The position numbers were made by a program, and so were the translations under genes. The notes beneath the pieces are model-generated. The model was not told the DNA's origin. It was given only the letters and a program-made list of their open reading frames with translations, and ran no database searches. A stretch of DNA of 64,000 nucleotides from Rhodocyclales bacterium (GTDB taxonomy: Bacteria > Pseudomonadota > Gammaproteobacteria > Burkholderiales > Rhodocyclaceae). The DNA lies in the NCBI GenBank assembly GCA_016214145.1, contig JACRPA010000002.1, positions 744,001 to 808,000 of the forward strand, given 5' to 3'. Positions 8,335 to 16,671 of the stretch are shown piece after piece; positions within the stretch are counted from its first letter, which is position 1, and every line of letters starts with the position of its first letter.

Positions 8335-10026
8335 ATGACCCGGATCGTCACCCGACGCACGCCGCATGCCGCGCAGCAGCGCCTCGAATACGAAGGCGTG
8401 CATCCGCTGCTGGCGCGCCTGTATGCGTCGCGCGGCATCGCGCGGGCGGCCGACCTCGACACCGCCCTCTCCGCCCTGCTCGACCCGTCCCTGCTGAAGG
8501 GGGCGGCCGAGGCGGCGGCACTGCTCGCCGACGCCATCGCCGCCAAGCGCCATCTGCTCATCGTCGCCGACTACGACTGCGACGGCGCCACCGCCTGCGC
8601 CGTGGGTGTGCGCGCCCTGCGCGCTTTCGGTGCGCAGGTGTCGTACCTGGTGCCAAACCGCTTCGACTACGGCTACGGCCTGACGCCAGAGGTGGTGCGC
8701 CTCGCCGCCGAAAGAAAGCCCGACGTGATCATCACCGTCGACAACGGCATCGCCAGCGTCGAGGGCGTCGCCGAGGCGAAACGGCTCGGCATCGCCACCC
8801 TCGTCACCGACCACCACCTGCCCGGCGACGAACTGCCGGCGGCCGACTGCATCGTCAACCCCAACCAGCCCGGCTGCGGCTTCCCGAGCAAGTCCATCGC
8901 CGGCGTCGGCGTGATGTTCTACGTCATGCTGGCGCTGCGGGCGGAACTGAGGAAGCGCGGCGCCTTCAACGCAAGCCCGGAGCCGAACCTCGCCGCCCTG
9001 CTCGATCTCGTCGCCCTCGGCACGGTGGCCGACGTGGTGAAGCTCGACCGCAACAACCGCATCCTCGTCGCGCAGGGCCTGGCGCGCATCCGCCAGGGCA
9101 AGCTGCAGCCCGGCCTGCGCGCTCTCTTCCGCGTCGCCGGGCGCGAATCCGAACGCGCCAGCACCTTCGACCTCGGCTTCGCGCTGGGACCGCGCCTGAA
9201 TGCTGCCGGCCGGCTGGCCGACATGTCGCTCGGCATCGAATGCCTCGTCACCGACGACCTCGGCCAGGCGCTCAACATCGCGCAGCAGCTCGACCAGTTG
9301 AACCGCGAACGGCGCAGCATCGAAACCGGCATGCAGGAGCAGGCGCAGGCTTTCCTCGATGCCATCGACGCAACCGAACGCGCCAGCCTCTCGCTCTACG
9401 ACCCGGCCTGGCACCAGGGCGTCATCGGCATCCTCGCCTCGCGCGTGAAGGACAAGCTGCACCGCCCGGTCATCGCCTTCGCCCGCGGCAACGACGGCGA
9501 GCTGAAGGGCTCCGGCCGCTCGATTCCCGGCCTGCACCTGCGCGACGCCCTCGACCTGGTGTCCAAGCAGGCGCCCGGCCTGCTGCTGCGCTTCGGCGGC
9601 CACGCCGCCGCGGCGGGACTGACTTTGCGCGAGGAAAACCTGGCGCGCTTCGAGGCGCTGTTCGAGCAGGTCGTGCAGGGACTCGTCAGCCCGGCCGATC
9701 TGACCCGCACGATCGAGACCGACGGCCCGCTGGAAGCCGGCTGGATGTCGCTCGAATCGGCGCGCCTGCTCGAAGGCGAAATCTGGGGCCAGGGCTTTCC
9801 CGCGCCGGTCTTCAGCGACGAGTTCGACGTGGACAAGCAGCGCATCCTCAAGGACCGCCACCTCAAGCTGACGCTGCGCAAGGGCGCCGCGCATTTCGAC
9901 GCCATCCAGTTCAACTTCGCCGAGAGCGCGCCGCCCGTCGTGCGCGCCGCCTATCGCCTGGCCGTGAACGACTTCAACGGCCTCGCCAGCGTGCAACTGG
10001 TGCTGGAGCACATCGAGCCGGCCTGA
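8335..10026 (+). CDS. recJ: Single-stranded-DNA exonuclease RecJ
   Basis: 5'-3' exonuclease acting on single-stranded DNA in recombination, base-excision and mismatch repair. 563 residues. DHH-phosphoesterase motifs are visible: VADYDCDGATA (about 81-91), TVDNGIAS, VTDHHLPGDELPAADCIVNPNQ, then GRLADMSLG. The DHHA1 domain has GSGRSIPGLHLRDAL and GGHAAAAGLTL, followed by an OB-like C-terminus. The start MTRIVTRRTP was chosen because the upstream in-frame ATG lies inside the REP palindrome. The last 131 bp are duplicated at 10447-10577. It contains a motif copy at 9603-9627. Confidence 0.96.
   Translation: MTRIVTRRTPHAAQQRLEYEGVHPLLARLYASRGIARAADLDTALSALLDPSLLKGAAEAAALLADAIAAKRHLLIVADYDCDGATACAVGVRALRAFGAQVSYLVPNRFDYGYGLTPEVVRLAAERKPDVIITVDNGIASVEGVAEAKRLGIATLVTDHHLPGDELPAADCIVNPNQPGCGFPSKSIAGVGVMFYVMLALRAELRKRGAFNASPEPNLAALLDLVALGTVADVVKLDRNNRILVAQGLARIRQGKLQPGLRALFRVAGRESERASTFDLGFALGPRLNAAGRLADMSLGIECLVTDDLGQALNIAQQLDQLNRERRSIETGMQEQAQAFLDAIDATERASLSLYDPAWHQGVIGILASRVKDKLHRPVIAFARGNDGELKGSGRSIPGLHLRDALDLVSKQAPGLLLRFGGHAAAAGLTLREENLARFEALFEQVVQGLVSPADLTRTIETDGPLEAGWMSLESARLLEGEIWGQGFPAPVFSDEFDVDKQRILKDRHLKLTLRKGAAHFDAIQFNFAESAPPVVRAAYRLAVNDFNGLASVQLVLEHIEPA
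9603..9627 (-). repeat. Dispersed 25-bp motif, copy 3
   Basis: CAAAGTCAGTC, spacer CCGCCGCG, GCGGCG; antisense inside recJ at the conserved GGHAAAAGLTL codons, so part of the match is forced by the protein. Confidence 0.7.
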
Positions 10027-10080
10027 CGGCAACCTGCGTTCGCTCGCCGGGCGCACGGCGTCGAATCGCCACACCTGCCA

Positions 10081-10105
10081 AAAGTCAGTCTCCCCGGTAC
10101 GGCGA
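10081..10105 (+). repeat. Dispersed 25-bp motif, copy 4 (intergenic)
   Basis: AAAAGTCAGTC, spacer TCCCCGGT, ACGGCG. It is the only intergenic copy, 55 bp after recJ. CTCCCC and GGGGAG around it could pair into a short hairpin without a T-run. Confidence 0.85.
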
Positions 10106-10138
10106 AGGGGAGCTATGTGCCCGTTGCGGCCGTTTGTC

Positions 10139-10207
10139 TGTAGGTCGGCCTTCAGGCCGACAGCGGCGGTTGCTCGGGCGCTCAAGTCGGGCTGAAGCCC
10201 GACCTAC
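10139..10207. repeat. REP-type palindrome pair (GTAGGTCGGC family)
   Basis: GTAGGTCGGCCTTCAGGCCG and, 20 bp on, GTCGGGCTGAAGCCCGACC-TAC in inverted order. The same element recurs at 15908-15964. This is a widespread extragenic palindrome type. Confidence 0.85.
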
Positions 10208-10245
10208 AAGGCCGCTCCTGGCCGATTTCAGCCCTCACTGCCATT

Positions 10246-10446
10246 CCCATCGCCGCACCCAGCATGCACAGCACGCCGACCGGCGCCGCGCCGAGCAGGC
10301 TGCGGTACTCCCCCATCAGCGCCACGACGCCGGACAGGCCCAGCGCCAGGCCAAGCATCCGGCGCGCGCTCAGGCGCTCGCCCAGCAGCCACACCGAGAA
10401 GGCGACGCTCCACAGCGGCATGGTGTAGCCGAGCAGCGCCGCCCGC
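10246..10446 (-). pseudogene. Fragment of an EamA permease gene
   Basis: About 200 bp closely matching the middle of the intact EamA gene downstream (there about 12202-12402), in the same orientation. It keeps the frame GYTMPLWSV(A)FSVWLL and [16 protein letters not shown]. Differences from the intact copy are few and mostly silent or conservative, so it seems to derive from a once functional, diverged copy. It is fused at 10446/10447 to a recJ fragment and has no proper start or end. Confidence 0.85.
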
Positions 10447-10577
10447 TTCGACGCCATCCAGTTCAACTTCGCCGAGAGCGCGCCGCCCGTCGTACGCGCC
10501 GCCTATCGCCTGGCCGTCAACGAATTCAACGGCCTCGCCAGCGTGCAACTGGTGCTCGATCACATCGAGCCGGCCTG
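10447..10577 (+). pseudogene. Fragment of the 3' end of recJ
   Basis: 131 bp matching recJ 9895-10025 (FDAIQFNFAESAPPVV through HIEPA). Differences seen are silent (two Val codons, one Leu codon) or Asp/Glu exchanges, so the copy evolved under protein selection before it was stranded here. The stop codon position reads TGT. Together with the EamA fragment it forms a recombination scar. The region 10027-10654 holds no intact gene. Confidence 0.9.
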
Positions 10578-10654
10578 TCGACAGTCTTTCAGCCAATTCA
10601 TCACCATGAATATCATATAGACGTATATATGTTTTTCATGGTAACGTGGCGATC

Positions 10655-11797
10655 ATGATCGAACGCCCCCTGCTCCGCGCCCGCATCGTCCAGGCGCTCT
10701 CCCGCAGCCGCGTGGTGGCCCTGGCGGGCCCCCGCCAGGTCGGCAAGACCACGCTCGCGCGATCCTTTCTCGACGCGGACCACCCCGGCTATTTCGACCT
10801 GGAGAACCCGCTCAGCCTGGCACGGCTGAGCGAACCGATGACGACGCTTGCGCCGCTGCGCGGCCTCGTCGTCATCGACGAAATCCAGCGCCTGCCGGAA
10901 CTCTTCCCCGCCTTGCGCGTACTGGCCGACCGGGAAGGAACGCCCGCCCGTTTTCTGCTGCTCGGCAGCGCATCGCCGGCGCTCCTGCGCGCTTCCGGCG
11001 AATCGCTGGCCGGACGCATCGAGGTGATCGAGATCGGCGGGTTCGTCCTGGAGGAAACCGGCGCTGCCTCCGCCGATGCGCTATGGCTGCGCGGCGGCTT
11101 TCCCCGCTCGTATCTCGCCGAAACCGATGCGGACAGCCGTACCTGGCGCCAGCAGTTCCTGCAGGCGCTGGTGGAACGCGACCTGCCCCAGCTGGGCACC
11201 GCGCTGGCGCCGGCGACATTGCTGCGCTTCCTCGCCATGCTGGCCCACTATCACGGACAAACCTGGAATGCGGCGGAGCCGGCGCGTTCCCTCGGCATCA
11301 GTGAGATCACCGTGCGGCGCTATCTCGACCTGCTGACGGGCGCCTACCTGATCCGCCAGCTGCCGCCGTGGTTCGCCAACATCGGCAAGCGCCAGGTACG
11401 TTCGCCGAAGATCTACTGGCGCGACTGCGGCCTGCTGCACCAGTTGCTGGGCATCGCCGATCGGCAGGCGCTGCTCTCCCATCCCCGCTGCGGCGCCTCC
11501 TGGGAGGGCTTCGTGCTCGAACACATGCTGCAGCGATTGCAGCCGGACGAGGCCTATTTCTGGGCGACGCATACCGGCGCCGAACTCGACGCCCTGCTCA
11601 TCAAGGACGGCCGCCGCCTCGGCCTGGAAATCAAGCGCGCCGACGCGCCCCGGCTGACCCCGTCCATGCGCCACGCCCTGAACGATCTCGGACTCGACGC
11701 GCTGTGGGTCATCTACCCCGGCAGCCAGCGCTACCGTCTGCATGACCGCGTCGAGGTCCTGCCGTTTGCCACGGGCATGGCAGCGGCGGAGGCTTGA
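10655..11797 (+). CDS. AAA ATPase with DUF4143 domain
   Basis: A 380-residue P-loop ATPase of the AAA_14/DUF4143 family. Walker A is GPRQVGKTT (about 24-32), Walker B LVVIDEIQRLP (about 73-83), sensor LLLGSASP. The C-terminal DUF4143 part has a winged-helix-like region (LGISEITVRRYLDLLTGAYLIRQLPPW) and a nuclease-like end (GAELDALLIKDGRRLGLEIKR) resembling a PD-(D/E)XK core. The role of the family is not established. ATG 10655 is preferred over GTG 10646. The upstream 50 bp are strikingly AT-rich (ATATCATATAGACGTATATA), unlike the neighbours, and the gene sits next to the recJ/eamA scar, which suggests acquisition. Confidence 0.85.
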   Translation: MIERPLLRARIVQALSRSRVVALAGPRQVGKTTLARSFLDADHPGYFDLENPLSLARLSEPMTTLAPLRGLVVIDEIQRLPELFPALRVLADREGTPARFLLLGSASPALLRASGESLAGRIEVIEIGGFVLEETGAASADALWLRGGFPRSYLAETDADSRTWRQQFLQALVERDLPQLGTALAPATLLRFLAMLAHYHGQTWNAAEPARSLGISEITVRRYLDLLTGAYLIRQLPPWFANIGKRQVRSPKIYWRDCGLLHQLLGIADRQALLSHPRCGASWEGFVLEHMLQRLQPDEAYFWATHTGAELDALLIKDGRRLGLEIKRADAPRLTPSMRHALNDLGLDALWVIYPGSQRYRLHDRVEVLPFATGMAAAEA

Positions 11798-11809
11798 ACC
11801 GGCGGCCGC

Positions 11810-12700
11810 TTACTTCCGCTGCGGCAGCAGCACTGTCGCCAAGGCCCCAAGGATCAGGCCGGCGCCGACGAACTCGTTCCAGCCCGGCTGCTCGCCGAGC
11901 AGCCACATGCCGCCCAGCACGCCGATCACCGGCGTCACCAGCGAGCTCAGCGAGGACACCGCCACCGGCACCATCAGCACGATGCGGTTCCAGGCCCAAT
12001 AGCAGAACATGAACGCCACCACCACGTTGTAGGCGAGGCCGAAGGCCGGCCAGAAGCCGACGGCGCGCCACTCGCCGGTTTCCAGCACCAGGGCGGCCAC
12101 GCAGATCGGCAGTGCGCCGATCAGCATGGACCAGCCGGTCAGCATGGTGGTCGGCATCTTCAGCGCAAAGCGTTTCAACAGCACCACGCCGAGCCCCCAC
12201 GACATCGCCGCGCCGAGCATGCACAGCACGCCCACCGGCGCCGCGCCGAGCAGGCTGCGGGACTCTCCCATCAGCGCCGCGACCCCGGCGAGTCCCAGCG
12301 CCAGGCCGAGGATGCGGCGCGCGCTCAGGCGCTCGCCCAGCAGCCACACCGAGAAGCCGACGCTCCACAGCGGCATGGTGTAGCCGAGCAGCGCCGCCCG
12401 CCCCGAGGACATCAGGCCGACGCCGTAGACCATCAGCACGTTCCAGCCGACGATGTTGGTCGCCGCCAGCATGGCCAGCTTGCCGAAGGTCCCGCGCGGC
12501 AGCGCCCATGACTGGCCGTCGAGGCGTCCGATCAGCAACACGCCGAGCCCGCCCAGCAGCAGGCAGCCGCCGCGGAAGCTGAGCGGCGGCACGTCGCGCA
12601 GGACGATTTTCATGATCGGCCAGTTGAGGCCCCAGCCGAGCGCCAGCAGGGCGAGCAGCAGCAGGCCGAAGGAGGAAAGGCGGGCGCGTTCTTCTGTCAT
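11810..12700 (-). CDS. EamA (DMT) family permease
   Basis: Ten-helix drug/metabolite transporter superfamily protein (296 residues) made of two EamA repeats. Recognisable parts are [26 protein letters not shown] and [24 protein letters not shown] (first repeat, split around residue 110), and [17 protein letters not shown] at the end of the second. Substrate unknown. The start [10 protein letters not shown] at 12700 is divergent from prfB, 75 bp apart. A central segment is duplicated at 10246-10446. Confidence 0.9.
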   Translation of the reverse strand: MTEERARLSSFGLLLLALLALGWGLNWPIMKIVLRDVPPLSFRGGCLLLGGLGVLLIGRLDGQSWALPRGTFGKLAMLAATNIVGWNVLMVYGVGLMSSGRAALLGYTMPLWSVGFSVWLLGERLSARRILGLALGLAGVAALMGESRSLLGAAPVGVLCMLGAAMSWGLGVVLLKRFALKMPTTMLTGWSMLIGALPICVAALVLETGEWRAVGFWPAFGLAYNVVVAFMFCYWAWNRIVLMVPVAVSSLSSLVTPVIGVLGGMWLLGEQPGWNEFVGAGLILGALATVLLPQRK

Positions 12701-12742
12701 GTCGGGGCGGTTGCGCAGCCCCGGCGCGGAGCGTGCAGCATG

Positions 12743-12748
12743 TATAAT
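12743..12748 (+). promoter_or_regulatory. Extended -10 of the prfB promoter
   Basis: TGTATAAT, an extended -10 box, 28 bp before the prfB ATG. No good -35 box is seen at the usual distance. Confidence 0.6.
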
Positions 12749-12775
12749 TCTTTGTTTCGAAAGTCTAGCACCACC

Positions 12776-13880
12776 ATGGAAGCCGAACGCCTCAACAGCC
12801 TTGCCAATCGCCTTTCGGACCTCTCCGCACGGGAGCAGGATCTGCGGAGGTATCTTTGACTTCGATGCCAAGCAGTCGAAGCTGAACGAAGTCGGCCGGG
12901 CCCTCGAAGACCCGGCCGTCTGGAACGACGCCGCCCGCGCCCAGGACCTGGGCCGCGAGAAGAAATCCCTCGAAGGCGTCGTCGTCGCCCTGTCCGAAAT
13001 CGACCAGGAACTGCGCGATTCGCGCGAACTGTTCGAGATGGCGCGCGGCGAGAACGACGACGACACGCTGTTCGCCGTCGAGGCCGATGCGGCGAACATC
13101 GAGAAGCAGGTGGCGGCGCTGGAGTTCCGCCGCATGTTCTCCAACCCGGCCGACCCCAACAACTGCTTCGTGGACATCCAGGCCGGCGCCGGCGGCACCG
13201 AGGCGCAGGACTGGGCCTCCATGCTGCTGCGCATGTACCTGAAATACTGCGAACGCAAGGGCTTCCAGCCGGAAGTGCTGGAGGAATCCGACGGCGAGGT
13301 GGCCGGCATCAAGACCGCCACCCTCAAGCTCACCGGCGAATACGCCTACGGCCACCTGCGCACCGAGACCGGCATCCACCGCCTGGTGCGCAAATCGCCC
13401 TACGATTCGAACGCGCGCCGCCACACCTCCTTCGCCAGCGTCTTCGTCTATCCGGAGGTCGACGACTCGATCGAGATCGAGATCAATCCGGCCGACCTGC
13501 GCATCGACACCTTCCGCGCCTCCGGCGCCGGCGGCCAGCACATCAACAAGACGGATTCGGCGGTGCGCATCACGCACGCCCCGTCCGGCATCGTCGTGCA
13601 ATGCCAGAACGACCGCTCGCAGCACCGCAACAAGGCCGAAGCGATGGCCATGCTGAAGTCGCGCCTCTACGAGGCCGAGCTGAGGAAGCGCCAGGCCGCC
13701 GCGCAGCAGATGGAGGACGCCAAGACCGACATCGGCTGGGGCCACCAGATCCGCTCCTACGTGCTCGACCAGTCGCGCATCAAGGACCTGCGCACCAACG
13801 TGGAAACCGGCAACACCCAGGCCGTGCTCGACGGCGACCTCGACCCATTCATCGAAGCCAGCCTGAAACAGGGGGTTTGA
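12776..13880 (+). CDS. prfB: Peptide chain release factor 2 (programmed +1 frameshift)
   Basis: Releases proteins at UGA and UAA. Translation starts at ATG 12776, reads 27 codons to CTT (12854-12856), meets an in-frame UGA (12857-12859) and continues after a +1 shift with GAC (12858) to 13880, giving 367 residues. The GGQ hydrolysis motif is in [17 protein letters not shown]. The stop-codon recognition tripeptide, SPF in E. coli RF2, reads SPY here ([14 protein letters not shown]). Followed by lysS as in many Proteobacteria, but with a GxxExxY cassette between them. Confidence 0.96.
12845..12860 (+). promoter_or_regulatory. RF2 autoregulatory frameshift site
   Basis: GGAGGTATCTTTGAC: an internal Shine-Dalgarno-like GGAGG, then CTT TGA C, the canonical arrangement. 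Low RF2 favours slipping at CUU-UGA and raises RF2 synthesis. Confidence 0.95.
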
Positions 13881-13883
13881 AAA

Positions 13884-14343
13884 TCTTGAACCACAGAGAG
13901 CACAGAGATCACAGAGAAGACCTGGGAGGAGACGTTTCCGAGCAGATCATCGGCTGTGCTCTCCGGGTTCACCAAACCTTGGGGCCCGGCCTGCTGGAAA
14001 CAGCCTACTCGAGTTGCCTTGCTCATGAACTATCTCTGTCCGGTCTGCAATTCGAAAAAGAAAAGGCCATGCCGATCTCCTACCGAGGATTAAACTTGGA
14101 TTGTGGATACAGGCTCGACTTCCTGATAGCCGATCAAGTCGTGCTGGAAGTCAAGGCTGTTGAACGCTTGCTTCCAGTGCACGACGCACAGTTGCTTACC
14201 TATTTGCGTCTGTGTAACAAACGGCTCGGACTGCTGATTAATTTCAATGTACCGATGCTGAAGCATGGAATCCGGCGAATAGCCAACTAACCGGAAAATC
14301 TCTGTGTTCTCTGTGTACTCTGTGCCCTCTGTGGTTCAGGATT
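13884..14343. repeat. ACAGAG inverted repeat enclosing a gene (copy A)
   Basis: Left arm TCTTGAACCACAGAGAGCAC-AGAGATCACAGAGA (13884-13917) and a right arm (14299-14342) whose complement begins TCCTGAACCACAGAGGGCAC. The arms pair over more than 30 bp with few mismatches and enclose about 380 bp that hold the GxxExxY gene. Empty copies of the same palindrome lie at 18505, 41318 and 48550. Confidence 0.85.
13886..14290 (+). CDS. GxxExxY protein inside an inverted repeat
   Basis: Small protein of the GxxExxY family, about 134 residues if translation starts at TTG 13886 (AGGGGG lies about 10 bases upstream). Family marks: EQIIGCALRVHQTLGPGLLETAY (G..E..Y), FEKEKAMPISYRG, DFLIADQVVLEVKAVE and LLINFNVPMLKHGIRRI. 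The D...ExK pattern (LDFLI...LEVKA) looks like a PD-(D/E)XK nuclease core, which is inference. The first 11 codons (LNHREHRDHRE) are the left arm of the ACAGAG repeat itself, so the true start may be further in. Base composition is lower in G+C than its neighbours, which points to transfer. Confidence 0.75.
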   Translation: MNHREHRDHREDLGGDVSEQIIGCALRVHQTLGPGLLETAYSSCLAHELSLSGLQFEKEKAMPISYRGLNLDCGYRLDFLIADQVVLEVKAVERLLPVHDAQLLTYLRLCNKRLGLLINFNVPMLKHGIRRIAN

Positions 14344-14356
14344 TTTGGGAAACATC

Positions 14357-15862
14357 ATGACCGAACAGATACAACAACCCCAGGACGAAAACCAGATCAT
14401 CGCCGAGCGCCGCGAGAAGCTGGCGAAGCTGCGCGCCGAGGGCGTCGCCTTCCCCAACGACTTCCTGCGCGAGAACACCGCCGAGAAACTCGACGAGCTG
14501 TACGGCGAGAAGAGCCGCGAGGAGCTGGAAGCCCAGCCGGTCGACGTCTGCGTCGCCGGCCGCATGATGCTGAAGCGCGTCATGGGCAAGGCCTCCTTCG
14601 CCACCGTGCAGGACCTCTCCGGCCGCATCCAGCTCTACGTCAGCAACGACGGCACCGGCGAGGCGGCGCACGGCGCCTTCAAGCACTGGGACATCGGCGA
14701 CATCGTCGGCGCGCGCGGCACGCTGTTCAAGACCAAGACCGGCGAGCTGACCATCAATGTCTCCGAGCTGCGTCTGCTCACCAAGTCGCTGCGCCCGCTG
14801 CCGGAGAAGTTCCACGGCCTCACCGACACCGAGCAGAAGGTGCGCCTGCGCTACCTCGACCTGATCACCAACGAGCGCTCGCGCTGGGTCTTCGCCGCCC
14901 GCTCGCGCCTGACGCAGTCGATCCGCGGCTACATGGGCGGCCACGGCTTCATCGAGGTGGAGACGCCGATGATGCATCAGATCCCCGGCGGCGCCTCGGC
15001 CAAGCCCTTCAAGACGCACCACAACGCGCTCGACATGGAGCTGTTCCTGCGCATCGCGCCTGAGCTCTACCTCAAGCGCCTGGTGGTCGGCGGCTTCGAG
15101 AAGGTGTTCGAGATCAACCGCAATTTCCGCAACGAAGGCATCTCGACGCGCCACAACCCCGAGTTCACCATGATGGAGTTCTACGAGGCCTACTCGGACT
15201 ACACCCTCCTCATGAACTTCACCGAGGGCTTGCTGCGCCACGCCGCGCGCGAGGCGCTCGGCAGCGAGACCTTCGAATACCAGGGCCGCACGCTGGACTT
15301 CGCCAGGCCCTTCGCCCGCATGACCGCCGTCGAGGCGATCCACAAGCACCACCCGGGCTACACGATCGAACAGCTCAACGACATCGCCTGGCTGAAGGCC
15401 AAACTGAAGGAGCTGCACGTCGAGCCGAAGCACGGCGGCGCCACGCTCGGCGAGCTGCAGCTCTCCCTGTTCGAGGAAACCACCGAGGCCGAGCTGTTCG
15501 AGCCGACCTACATCATCGACTGGCCCGCCGAGGCGAGCCCGCTCGCCCGCCGCAGCGACAAGAACCCGGAGATCGCCGAACGCTTCGAGCTCTACATCGC
15601 CGGCCGCGAGATCGCCAACGGCTTCTCCGAGCTGAACGACTCCGAGGACCAGGCGGCGCGCTTCCAGGAGCAGGCCAAGGCCAAGGAAGCCGGCGACGAG
15701 GAAGCGATGTACTATGATGCAGATTACATCCGCGCGCTGGAATACGGCCTGCCGCCGACCGCCGGCTGCGGCGTCGGCATCGACCGGCTGGTGATGCTGC
15801 TCACCGACAGCCCGAGCATCCGCGACGTGATCCTCTTCCCGCAGCTGCGGCGGGAGGTGTAA
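14357..15862 (+). CDS. lysS: Lysyl-tRNA synthetase, class II
   Basis: Charges tRNA-Lys. 501 residues (E. coli LysS 505). An anticodon-binding OB domain (about 60-145) precedes the class II catalytic core with motif 2 [21 protein letters not shown] and motif 3 [22 protein letters not shown] (quoted in part). The ATG at 14357 gives the normal N-terminus [13 protein letters not shown]; an upstream TTG lies at the repeat edge. Its leader starts inside the right arm of the ACAGAG palindrome. Confidence 0.97.
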   Translation: MTEQIQQPQDENQIIAERREKLAKLRAEGVAFPNDFLRENTAEKLDELYGEKSREELEAQPVDVCVAGRMMLKRVMGKASFATVQDLSGRIQLYVSNDGTGEAAHGAFKHWDIGDIVGARGTLFKTKTGELTINVSELRLLTKSLRPLPEKFHGLTDTEQKVRLRYLDLITNERSRWVFAARSRLTQSIRGYMGGHGFIEVETPMMHQIPGGASAKPFKTHHNALDMELFLRIAPELYLKRLVVGGFEKVFEINRNFRNEGISTRHNPEFTMMEFYEAYSDYTLLMNFTEGLLRHAAREALGSETFEYQGRTLDFARPFARMTAVEAIHKHHPGYTIEQLNDIAWLKAKLKELHVEPKHGGATLGELQLSLFEETTEAELFEPTYIIDWPAEASPLARRSDKNPEIAERFELYIAGREIANGFSELNDSEDQAARFQEQAKAKEAGDEEAMYYDADYIRALEYGLPPTAGCGVGIDRLVMLLTDSPSIRDVILFPQLRREV

Positions 15863-15907
15863 GGAATTGTTTCTGCGTCAGCCGATTGTCCGCCGAAGCG
15901 TTATTCC

Positions 15908-15964
15908 TGTAGGTCGGCCTTCAGGCCGACTCGGCGGCTGAAGTCGGGCTGAAGCCCGACCTAC
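15908..15964. repeat. REP-type palindrome pair (GTAGGTCGGC family)
   Basis: TGTAGGTCGGCCTTCAGGCC and, inverted, GTCGGGCTGAAGCCCGACCT, 14 bp apart. Same family as 10139-10207. It lies between lysS and the glycine-zipper gene and may protect or end the lysS transcript. Confidence 0.85.
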
Positions 15965-15984
15965 GAACCCAATAGGAGAACAGC

Positions 15985-16671
15985 ATGGAAGCCCAAGTCC
16001 CCAGCAATAAAATGCATCCCGTCCTCTGGATTGCCGCCATCGCGGTAATCCTGCTCTCGGCCGCCGGCATCGGCGCCATTTTCGGCGTGATCCCGACAGC
16101 CGGCAGTTCCTCCAGGCCGGCTGAACCGGTCGTCGCCGCGATTCCAGCCGCAACCCCCGCCGCAGTCCCTGCCGCCGCCCCGGCCGCGAAAGCCGCCGAA
16201 GCGGCGCATGAAACGGTCAAGCCGGCGGCGAAACCCAAACCCAAGGTGGTCGCCAAGGCGCCCGAACCCGTGGCGCAGGCCCAGCCGGCTGCCGCCCCGG
16301 TCGTCGCCCAACCCGCCCCGCCGCCGGCACCGGCCATCTGCATGAACTGCGGCACGATCGCGGACATTCGCCAGATCGAACACAAAGGCGAGGGCACGGG
16401 CCTCGGCGCCGTCGCCGGCGGCGTTGCCGGCGCGGTGGTCGGCAGCCAGATCGGCCGGGGCAGCGGCAGGACCGCCGCGACCGTGCTCGGCACCGTCGGC
16501 GGCGCGGTCGCCGGCCATCAGGTCGAGAAGCATGTGCGCAAGACAGTCAAGCACGAAGTGGTCGTGCATTTGGAGGACGGCTCCTCGCGCGTCTTCACCT
16601 ACGACACGCCGCCGTCCTGGCGCATCGGCGACCGGGTGAAGATCGAAAACGGCGTCCTCGTGACGCGTTGA
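15985..16671 (+). CDS. Glycine-zipper 2TM envelope protein
   Basis: A 228-residue envelope protein. One membrane helix (about 12-35) is followed by a long Ala/Pro/Lys-rich stretch (about 40-110) that could span the periplasm, then CMNCGTIADIRQIEHKGEG and a glycine-zipper region (LGAVAGGVAGAVVGSQIGRG and TVLGTVGGAVAGHQVEK) as in SlyB and 17-kDa antigen proteins. The C-terminus (VHLEDGSSRVFTYDTPPSW) is typical of this family. Likely anchored in the inner membrane and acting at the envelope; exact role unknown. Its stop overlaps the proposed mnmC start. Confidence 0.82.
   Translation: MEAQVPSNKMHPVLWIAAIAVILLSAAGIGAIFGVIPTAGSSSRPAEPVVAAIPAATPAAVPAAAPAAKAAEAAHETVKPAAKPKPKVVAKAPEPVAQAQPAAAPVVAQPAPPPAPAICMNCGTIADIRQIEHKGEGTGLGAVAGGVAGAVVGSQIGRGSGRTAATVLGTVGGAVAGHQVEKHVRKTVKHEVVVHLEDGSSRVFTYDTPPSWRIGDRVKIENGVLVTR

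Noticed and set aside
10182-10466. A 94-codon minus-strand frame as a small membrane protein
   Set aside because: It is a chimera: antisense recJ codons joined to an eamA fragment, ending in REP sequence.
12776-12860. Apparent frameshift error at the start of prfB
   Set aside because: It is the normal programmed +1 shift: GGAGG then CTT TGA C.
13884-14343. ACAGAG repeats as a CRISPR array
   Set aside because: Units are short, arranged as two inverted arms and have no regular spacers; no cas genes.
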